A DNA stretch of 12,622 nt, from contig CAYJHI010000032.1 in assembly GCA_964370085.1 (NCBI GenBank), forward strand, positions 1-12,622, in the 5' to 3' direction. Position 1 is the first letter of the stretch, and every line of letters starts with the position of its first letter. This document shows, piece by piece, positions 7,501-12,622 of this stretch. Below the pieces are notes generated by a model that saw nothing but the letters and a program-made list of their open reading frames with translations, did not search any database and was not told where the DNA came from. Made by a program: the position numbers and the translations under genes. The DNA is from CARZYU01 sp964370085. Its GTDB lineage: Bacteria > Bacillota_I > Bacilli_A > RF39 > UBA660.

Positions 7501-8139
7501 TAGAACATCAATTCTCTTAATTAAACGAGTTCTCTTTTGTCCTTGAGCATCAACTAATTCTTTAGTAACTTGTTCTAATTCACCTTCGATATCAACTTTA
7601 GCTAATAATTCCTTAATAGCTTCAGCTCCCATACCAACTCTAAATCCATTACCATATTTTTCATAGTATGCACGATACTCTTTTTCTGATAATGTTTGTT
7701 TATTCTCTAAAGGAGTTATTCCTTTGTCAATTACAACATAACTAACAAAATATAAAACTTCTTCTAAATCACGAGGACTAATATCTAATACTAATCCCAT
7801 TCTAGAAGGAACCCCCTTAAAGAACCATATATGTGAAACAGGAGAGGCAAGTTCAATATGCCCCATTCTTTCACGTCTAACTTTTGATTTTGTTACTTCA
7901 ACACCACAACGATCACATACTATGTTCTTATAACGAACACGCTTATACTTACCACAAGCACATTCAAAGTCTTTAGAAGGACCAAATGTCTTTTCACAGA
8001 ATAGTCCATCACGTTCAGGCTTTAAAGTACGATAGTTAATTGTTTCAGGTTTCTTAACTTCTCCATAAGACCACTCACGAATTTTATCAGGAGATGCGAT
8101 ACCAATCTTTAATGCTTCAAAATTGTTTACTGCGATCAT
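4507..8139 (-). CDS. rpoC: DNA-directed RNA polymerase subunit beta'
   Basis: Largest subunit of RNA polymerase; it carries the catalytic Mg site. It has 1210 aa, typical for Bacilli. The N-terminal zinc-binding domain has Cys60, Cys62, Cys75 and Cys78. The active-site motif NADFDGDQMAVH starts at residue 447, with metal-binding Asp449, Asp451 and Asp453. The second zinc site uses the Cys of EEDCGTDHG and the three Cys of LTCNTVNGVCQKCYG, and the trigger-loop region MAAQSIGEPGTQLTMRTFHT is intact. No large lineage insertions are obvious. The start ATG at 8139 shares one base with the rpoB stop (TAATG), and AAGGAG in the end of rpoB serves as its ribosome site, so translation is coupled. Residue 84 is Lys in EVTKSKVRRE, the position linked to fidaxomicin sensitivity. 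The gene ends in a terminator hairpin. Confidence 0.99.
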   Translation of the reverse strand: MIAVNNFEALKIGIASPDKIREWSYGEVKKPETINYRTLKPERDGLFCEKTFGPSKDFECACGKYKRVRYKNIVCDRCGVEVTKSKVRRERMGHIELASPVSHIWFFKGVPSRMGLVLDISPRDLEEVLYFVSYVVIDKGITPLENKQTLSEKEYRAYYEKYGNGFRVGMGAEAIKELLAKVDIEGELEQVTKELVDAQGQKRTRLIKRIDVLSAFANSGNKPEWMILDAIPVIPPELRPMIQLDGGRFATSDLNDLYRRVINRNNRLKKLIDLGAPGIIIQNEKRMLQEAVDALFDNGRRGRSVTGAGNRPLKSLSSMLKGKQGRFRQNLLGKRVDYSGRSVIVVGPSLKMYQCGLPKEMALELFRPHVINGLVSRDIAHNIKAANRLIENHDPQVWDVVEDVIKEHPVLLNRAPTLHRLGIQAFEPKLIGGKAIRLHPLVCTAFNADFDGDQMAVHVPLSEEAKSEARLLMLGSNNILHPKSGDPIVTPSQDMVLGNYYITIEKAGIEGEGRIFRNTNEALMAYNRRELTLHARIAVPVNSFNHKLFPDNQRDKYLVTTVGKILLNEILPDSFPYINEPSDDNIQKITPNKFFIEAGKNIKEEIEKMDLVKPFAKGTLESIIAQVFKRYKTTETSIMLDKLKDLGFKYSTLAGITVSMFDVTTSDEKQKFIDEGQSTVDKINKQYTRGLITDEERHNKVIETWYDVKNKVQKELEEISNSEIDNPIFMMMHSKARGNISQFTQIAGMRGLMQKPNGEPIEIPVLSNFKEGLSVSEFFLSTHSARKGSADTALKTADSGYLTRRLVDVSQDMIVREEDCGTDHGVVVKAFMNDKSASVIESLYDRIVGRFANKKIVHPETKKTIIERLELITESIAEKIIDAGIKEVEIRTTLTCNTVNGVCQKCYGRNLATGNIVEIGEAVGVMAAQSIGEPGTQLTMRTFHTGGVAGGEDITQGLPRIQELFEARNPKGKATVAEISGKVTKIDEDHGKFKISVANKLETIEHVSNYGAKLRVEKGDEVVPGDMLTEGAISPKELLAVTDPITTQEYILKEVQNVYRSQGVDISDKHVEIIARRMINKIRIVEGGDTLFMPGSLVNMHDFTKGNKDVILLGKKPALGKPVLLGITKASLETDSFLSAASFQETTRILTDAAIKGKVDPLDGLKENVIIGKLIPAGTGIKNYRNVEFDLESEFTDEEPLETLEDEFME

Positions 8140-11100
8140 TATTCGTCAACTCCTTCCATTTCTGCTTCCATAAATTCTTCAAAATCATCCGTTTCATCAG
8201 AATCTATATCATCATCAAATTCATTTTCATCGTAAGTAGTGTCTTCTTGTACTAAAGAAGCAACTACATCTATTTGTTCAACCGGTTCTTTATTATCATC
8301 ACGGTCTTCATTCTCTTCAATTTGTTTAAGTTCAAGTTGTTCTCCTTGATCATTGATAATTGAAATATCAAGTCCTAAAGCTTGGAACTCTTTCATAAGT
8401 ACTCTAAATGATTCAGGAACACCAGCTTGATTAACTTCTTGTCCTTTTACAATTGCTTCGTATACTTTAACACGACCAATTACATCATCTGACTTAACAG
8501 TTAAGATTTCTTGTAATGTATGTGCAGCACCATAAGCATATAATGCCCAAACTTCCATTTCCCCAAATCTTTGTCCACCAAATTGAGCTTTACCACCAAG
8601 TGGTTGTTGTGTAACCAAAGAGTAAGGACCTGTCGAACGTGCATGTAATTTATCATCAACCATGTGATGTAACTTAATCATGTACATAACACCTACTGAA
8701 ATACGGTTATCAAAAGGATCTCCTGTACGACCATCATAAAGAATAGTCTTACCATCATCATCCATACCAGCTTCACTCATCATTTCTTGGATATCTTCAA
8801 TTTCCGCTCCATCAAATACTGGAGTGGCAAAATGAACGCCTAATTTCTTAGCAGCCATTCCTAAATGAATTTCTAAGATTTGACCAAGGTTCATACGAGA
8901 AGGAACCCCTTGTGGATTAAGCATAATATCTACAGGTGTACCATCAGGTAAATAAGGCATATCTTCTTGAGGAAGAATTAATGAAATAACCCCTTTATTA
9001 CCATGACGTCCTGCCATTTTATCCCCAACTTGAATTTTACGCTTTTGAATTATATAAACACGGATTACCATACTTACACCAGCAGGCAATTCATCATTAT
9101 CCTTACGAGTAAAGATTTTAATATCGTGAACAATACCATCCCCACCATGTGGAACACGAAGTGATGTATCACGAACTTCTCTTGTTTTTTCTCCAAAAAT
9201 TGCATGTAGTAATTTTTCTTCTGAAGTTAATTCAGCCATACCCTTAGGTGTAACTTTACCAACAAGGATATCTCCTTCCTTAACTTCTGTTCCAACTGCT
9301 ACAATACCTCTTTCATCTAAATTCTTACGAGCTTCTTCACTAACATTAGGAATATCTCTTGTAATTTCTTCAGGTCCAAGTTTAGTTTCACGACATTGTA
9401 ATTCATAATCTTCTAAATGTAATGAAGTATATTTATCATCTTTAACTAGATTTTCATTTAAAATAATTGCATCTTCATAGTTATAACCATTAAACGTCAT
9501 AAACGCAACAGTCATATTCTTACCTAATGCTAATTCTCCATCATCAGTACTTGGTCCATCAGCTAAAATTGTCTTCTCACGTACAACTTTATCTCCAACT
9601 TTAACAATTGGCTTATGATGTTTACAAATACCTGAGTTTGAAAGTTCAAAGTTAGATAAATAATAAGTATCTATTCCTTCTTTGTTCTTAACAACAATCT
9701 TCTTAGAATCAACAAATTCAACAATACCATCAGCTTTTGCTACAACAACAGCACCACTATCTTTAGCAGCAATATGTTCAACACCAGTTCCAATGAAAGG
9801 CGCTTCTGCTTTAAGTAGCGGAACCGATTGACGTTGCATGTTCGCTCCCATCAAGGCACGAGTTGCATCGTCATGTTCTAAGAAAGGTATACAACTAGCT
9901 GTTATAGAAACAACTTGTTGTGGAGATACATCTATATAATCCACTTTAGAAGGACTAATTAAAATAGTTTCCCCTCTAAAACGAGCATTAACTAATTTAT
10001 CAGTAATTACATTATCATCACTAGTACCAACAGTAGATTGAGAAATAACACAATCTTGTTCTTCATCAGCAGTCATATAAGCAATTTCATCAGTGATCTT
10101 ACTATCTACTACTTTTCTATATGGAGTCATAATAAATCCATAATCATCAATCTTAGCATAACTAGCTAACGAAGTAATAAGTCCGATATTAGGTCCCTCT
10201 GGTGATTCAATAGGACAAATACGCCCATAATGTGATGCATTAACGTCACGAACTTCAACACCAGCTCTATCACGAGATAAACCACCAGGTCCTAAAGCCG
10301 ATAAACGACGTTTATTTGTAAGTTCCGCAACAGGATTTGTTTGATCCATGAATTGAGATAATTGAGATGAACCAAAAAACTCTTTCATCGCCGCAGTAAC
10401 TGGTCTAATATTAATTAACGTTTTAGGAGTTACCTCATCCATTTCTTGTGTAGTCATTCTTTCACGAATAACTCTTTCCATACGACTAACACCAATACGG
10501 AATTGATTTTGTAATAATTCTCCAACTTGACGAATACGACGATTACCTAAGTGATCGATTTCATCAAAATTACCAACCCCTTGTAATAAGTTCAAATAAT
10601 ATGAAACTGATGCAAAAATATCAGAAGTAGTCAAACGATTCTCTTCAATTGATTGATCATTTCCTATAACAACAATTTTCTCTTTCTTATTACTAGGATT
10701 ATAAATTTTAATTTCTTGAACTTTATTATAAGTATCTAATTCTTCATTAATTTTAACTTCTTTAATATAAGCACCACTAGCAAAAACTTCGCTAAGCTTA
10801 TCAAATACATCTTTATTAATAACAGTCCCCTTAGAAACTACAACTTCTTTATCAACAACAATATCTTGCGCTAAAGTTTGATTTAATAAACGATCAATCA
10901 AATTAAGCTTACGATTAAACTTATAACGACCAACCTTAGCTAAATCATATTTGAACGGATCAATAAATCTAGTAATAATTTGGTTCTTAGAAGAATCTAA
11001 AGTAGCAGGTTCTCCCGGTCTTAACTTTTCATATATTTCAATTAAAGCTTCATCAGTATTTTTAGTAGAATCTTTTAAAATCGTATTCTTAAGATATTCA

Positions 11101-11741
11101 TCTTCTCCAAACACTTTAAAAATATCCTCATCAGTAGATAAACCGAAAGCACGTAATAATGTAGTCATAGGCACTTTTCTCGTACGATCAATTCTAACGT
11201 ATAGAACATCTCTAGCATCCACTTCAAATTCTAACCAAGTACCTCTAGTTGGAATAATTTGTGAAGTTATTAATTTACGTCCATTCTTATCAATTTCATG
11301 ATTAAAATAAACACTAGGAGAACGAATCAATTGAGAAACAATAACACGTTCTGCACCATTAATAACAAAAGTTCCACTATCAGTCATAATAGGCATATCA
11401 CCTAAAAAGATTTCTTGTTCTTTAACTTCACCAGTTTCATGGTTAAAAAGACGCACATCTACTTTTAAAGGCGCTGAATAAGTCGTCTCGCGATCACGAC
11501 TTTCCTTAATACTATATCTAGGTTCTTCAAAATGATAATCTTCAACTTGTAAAGAATACTTTCCTGAAAAATCTTCCACTGGGAATAAGTCATCAAAAAC
11601 CTCTTTAATCCCTGTTAAAGTAAACCATTGATATGATTTCTTTTGAATTTCTAATAAGTCCTTCAATTCATAACTATTTCTAATTTTAGAAAAACTTCTT
11701 CTTTTGCGGTGATCACCACAATTAACTACTTTATAAGCCAT
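8139..11741 (-). CDS. rpoB: DNA-directed RNA polymerase subunit beta
   Basis: Second largest RNA polymerase subunit, forming the catalytic cleft with beta' and holding the rifamycin pocket. It has 1200 aa, close to the usual length in Bacilli. Recognisable blocks are GTFVINGAERVIVSQLIRSP in the N-terminal lobe, FFGSSQLSQFMDQ and KRRLSALGPGGLSRDRAG in the rifampicin region, HYGRICPIESPEGPNIGL, GDKMAGRHGNKG with active-site lysines, and GGKAQFGGQRFGEMEVWAL near the C-terminus. A highly acidic tail of about 60 residues follows, as in other Bacilli. The rifampicin pocket has Asn476 and Ala472 where E. coli has His526 and Ser522. The ATG at 11741 has an AGGGGTG site. The TTG seven codons upstream (11762) has none and would move the start away from the typical MAYKVVNCG N-terminus. 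It has its own promoter and structured leader. Confidence 0.99.
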   Translation of the reverse strand: MAYKVVNCGDHRKRRSFSKIRNSYELKDLLEIQKKSYQWFTLTGIKEVFDDLFPVEDFSGKYSLQVEDYHFEEPRYSIKESRDRETTYSAPLKVDVRLFNHETGEVKEQEIFLGDMPIMTDSGTFVINGAERVIVSQLIRSPSVYFNHEIDKNGRKLITSQIIPTRGTWLEFEVDARDVLYVRIDRTRKVPMTTLLRAFGLSTDEDIFKVFGEDEYLKNTILKDSTKNTDEALIEIYEKLRPGEPATLDSSKNQIITRFIDPFKYDLAKVGRYKFNRKLNLIDRLLNQTLAQDIVVDKEVVVSKGTVINKDVFDKLSEVFASGAYIKEVKINEELDTYNKVQEIKIYNPSNKKEKIVVIGNDQSIEENRLTTSDIFASVSYYLNLLQGVGNFDEIDHLGNRRIRQVGELLQNQFRIGVSRMERVIRERMTTQEMDEVTPKTLINIRPVTAAMKEFFGSSQLSQFMDQTNPVAELTNKRRLSALGPGGLSRDRAGVEVRDVNASHYGRICPIESPEGPNIGLITSLASYAKIDDYGFIMTPYRKVVDSKITDEIAYMTADEEQDCVISQSTVGTSDDNVITDKLVNARFRGETILISPSKVDYIDVSPQQVVSITASCIPFLEHDDATRALMGANMQRQSVPLLKAEAPFIGTGVEHIAAKDSGAVVVAKADGIVEFVDSKKIVVKNKEGIDTYYLSNFELSNSGICKHHKPIVKVGDKVVREKTILADGPSTDDGELALGKNMTVAFMTFNGYNYEDAIILNENLVKDDKYTSLHLEDYELQCRETKLGPEEITRDIPNVSEEARKNLDERGIVAVGTEVKEGDILVGKVTPKGMAELTSEEKLLHAIFGEKTREVRDTSLRVPHGGDGIVHDIKIFTRKDNDELPAGVSMVIRVYIIQKRKIQVGDKMAGRHGNKGVISLILPQEDMPYLPDGTPVDIMLNPQGVPSRMNLGQILEIHLGMAAKKLGVHFATPVFDGAEIEDIQEMMSEAGMDDDGKTILYDGRTGDPFDNRISVGVMYMIKLHHMVDDKLHARSTGPYSLVTQQPLGGKAQFGGQRFGEMEVWALYAYGAAHTLQEILTVKSDDVIGRVKVYEAIVKGQEVNQAGVPESFRVLMKEFQALGLDISIINDQGEQLELKQIEENEDRDDNKEPVEQIDVVASLVQEDTTYDENEFDDDIDSDETDDFEEFMEAEMEGVDE
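10287..10376 (-). other. Rifampicin-resistance determining region of rpoB
   Basis: Codons 456-485, equivalent to about E. coli 506-535. Asp516, Arg529 and Ser531 are conserved by alignment. The E. coli Asn518, Ser522 and His526 positions read Thr, Ala (codon 472, GCG at 10326-10328) and Asn (codon 476, AAT at 10314-10316). Confidence 0.93.
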
Positions 11742-11775
11742 TAAATTCACCCCTACAATCAAATATTATTAAAAC

Positions 11776-11836
11776 AAAAAAGTTGCAACAAACATTTAAG
11801 TTCTTTACTATTTCCACTCGAAAATAGCAAGTTGCC
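11776..11836 (-). promoter_or_regulatory. Structured rpoB leader, terminator-like
   Basis: The leader starts almost at the predicted transcription start with GGCAAC (11831-11836), whose GCAAC pairs with GTTGC (11785-11789). A flanking TT/AA pair extends the stem across a bulged G. Inside lies an eight-pair hairpin, CTATTTTC / GGAAATAG with loop GAGT (11808-11827, one G-U pair). The closing stem is followed by AAC and six Ts (11776-11781). It could be an attenuator, an RNase processing site or a stabilising 5' structure. I know no named riboswitch with this form. Confidence 0.55.
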
Positions 11837-11843
11837 AATTTAT

Positions 11844-11873
11844 ATTATAAGCACAAAATAATCAACAAGTCAA
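11844..11873 (-). promoter_or_regulatory. Promoter of rpoBC
   Basis: TTGACT (11868-11873), an 18-base spacer and a perfect -10 TATAAT (11844-11849). The -35 begins on the base right after the TGA of the methyltransferase gene. It lies about 100 bases before the rpoB ATG and leads directly into the structured leader. It implies that rpoBC can be expressed apart from the upstream ribosomal protein genes. Confidence 0.8.
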
Positions 11874-12461
11874 TCAAAATGTGCACACAATAGCAAAAAA
11901 ACCTTTACTTTTATCTAACACCTCAACATTATACTCTTTACCTAAGTCGGATATTAGCGATTTAGCACCCTGTTCTTTCCTAATGACAAGATACAATTTC
12001 CCACCATTATTAAGTCTTTGCTTCGCACCAAATAGGATTTCATAAACTATTTTCTTACCAGCGCGAATAGGTGGATTAGTAATGATTGTGTCATATTTAT
12101 TAACAACATTACTATAACAAGAACTTTCAAATATATTTACTAAATGATCCACTTTGTTTTCCTTAGCATTCATCTCACTCAAATGGAGCGCTCTAAGATT
12201 AACATCGACCATATCAACATGAGATCCACTAATTTTTGAAACTACCAAACCTATAGTACCATAACCACATCCTACATCAAGAACAGAGTTGCCTACTGAT
12301 TTCATATCAATATTTTCTAGTAAAAAGCGGGATCCATAATCAATATGCTCTTTACTGAAAACACCATTATCAGTATTAAAAACAAAACGATTACTATAAA
12401 TATCAAAACTAATTTTATTAATGTTACTAGGTAACTTATCATTACTGAAATAATGTGCCAT
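11874..12461 (-). CDS. RsmC/YbxB-family rRNA guanine-N2 methyltransferase
   Basis: Class I SAM-dependent methyltransferase of the MTS (RsmC/RlmG) family, single-domain like Bacillus YbxB, 195 aa. Family members methylate guanine N2 in rRNA (RsmC acts on 16S G1207), so 16S rRNA is the probable substrate. The AdoMet motif I is VLDVGCGYGTIG (residues about 60-71), an acidic motif II lies in MVDVN, and the catalytic motif IV TNPPIRAGK includes the NPP that holds the target amine. The N-terminal segment HYFSNDKLPSN is typical of this group. The ATG at 12461 follows AAAGGAA. The position between rplL (presumably just right of the window) and rpoB matches Bacillus. The gene ends in TGA, which argues against a Mycoplasma-type code. 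It has its own promoter and leader hairpin. Confidence 0.92.
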   Translation of the reverse strand: MAHYFSNDKLPSNINKISFDIYSNRFVFNTDNGVFSKEHIDYGSRFLLENIDMKSVGNSVLDVGCGYGTIGLVVSKISGSHVDMVDVNLRALHLSEMNAKENKVDHLVNIFESSCYSNVVNKYDTIITNPPIRAGKKIVYEILFGAKQRLNNGGKLYLVIRKEQGAKSLISDLGKEYNVEVLDKSKGFFAIVCTF

Positions 12462-12479
12462 TCAATCATTCCTTTATAC

Positions 12480-12521
12480 AAAAGTAAAGAGACAACTATA
12501 TAAAATAACTATAGTTGTCTC
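12480..12521 (-). terminator. Leader hairpin before the methyltransferase gene (attenuator-like)
   Basis: A perfect 12-bp stem: GAGACAACTATA (12510-12521) against its complement (12489-12500), with a nine-base A+T loop. TTTACTTTTG follows. The stem starts about nine bases after the predicted transcription start and ends before the AAAGGAA site at about 12474. It looks like an intrinsic terminator in a leader. If it instead ended the upstream ribosomal gene, the promoter at 12536 would be on the wrong side of it. Confidence 0.65.
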
Positions 12522-12535
12522 CTTTCGTACCTATT

Positions 12536-12564
12536 ATAATACAATATAATTAAACAACAGTCAA
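12536..12564 (-). promoter_or_regulatory. Promoter of the methyltransferase gene
   Basis: TTGACT (12559-12564), a 17-base spacer and TATTAT (12536-12541). A perfect TATAAT overlaps at 12533-12538 but would need a 20-base spacer. It lies about 75 bases before the ATG. The rest of the stretch to the window edge is A+T-rich with T runs on the minus strand (12576-12582 and the last bases). These may belong to the terminator of an upstream gene outside the window, but I cannot show that. Confidence 0.7.
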
Positions 12565-12622
12565 CATATATTTGTAAAAAAACATGTAAAATTAAGTAAA
12601 AACTATTGACTTAACAAAAAAA

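Noticed and set aside
10951..11301. Plus-strand open frame opposite rpoB
   Set aside because: Antisense shadow of a conserved coding region, without a start signal.
11742..11762. Upstream TTG start for rpoB adding seven codons
   Set aside because: No ribosome site precedes it, while AGGGGTG lies correctly before the ATG at 11741, which also gives the family-typical N-terminus.
11874..11876. TGA read as Trp (Mycoplasma/Spiroplasma code)
   Set aside because: The methyltransferase ends at a normal family length at this TGA, the rpoBC promoter starts right after it, and no gene in the window has an in-frame TGA.

Overview
The window comes from a low-GC, Gram-positive-type bacterium. Every gene I accept is on the minus strand, and the order, read right to left in transcription direction, is the conserved RNA polymerase/str cluster: an RsmC/YbxB-type methyltransferase, rpoB, rpoC, three accessory genes, rpsL, rpsG and the 5' part of fusA. 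The rsmC-like gene before rpoB is the Bacillus-type order (rplL-ybxB-rpoB). The rifampicin pocket of RpoB has Asn where most bacteria have His (E. coli H526), as reported for Mollicutes. Together with the strong A+T bias this suggests a Bacilli relative near the Erysipelotrichia/Mollicutes branch. That placement is inference. One gene ends in TGA and no in-frame TGA is read through, so the standard bacterial code fits and the Mycoplasma/Spiroplasma code does not.

Region by region: 12462-12622 holds a promoter and a 12-bp leader hairpin for the methyltransferase (11874-12461). 11742-11873 holds a strong promoter, whose -35 box touches the methyltransferase stop codon, and a structured rpoB leader. 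rpoB (8139-11741) and rpoC (4507-8139) overlap by one base, and an intrinsic terminator is built into the end of rpoC. Next come a 539-aa three-helix membrane-anchored protein of unknown function (2833-4452), a HAD-family 5'-nucleotidase-like phosphatase (2152-2775) and an unrecognised 163-aa protein (1443-2089). The first two each carry their own terminator over the stop codon. A TTGACA-17-TATATT promoter then drives rpsL (897-1313), rpsG (393-860) and fusA (1-380, cut by the window edge).

The 163-aa gene is broken in this assembly by 100 Ns (1906-2005). The 55 bases on each side of the Ns are identical. Merging these two copies gives one uninterrupted reading frame, so the gap is almost certainly an unmerged k-mer overlap between contigs and the gene is intact.

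Together the core genes make the two large RNA polymerase subunits, an rRNA methyltransferase, two 30S proteins and elongation factor G. The most notable points are resistance-relevant residues in RpoB and S12, a stem-loop plus U-rich tract directly after each of three promoters, the artefactual gap, and three accessory genes between rpoC and rpsL. I see no RNA genes, mobile elements or CRISPR arrays, and no convincing new multi-gene system.
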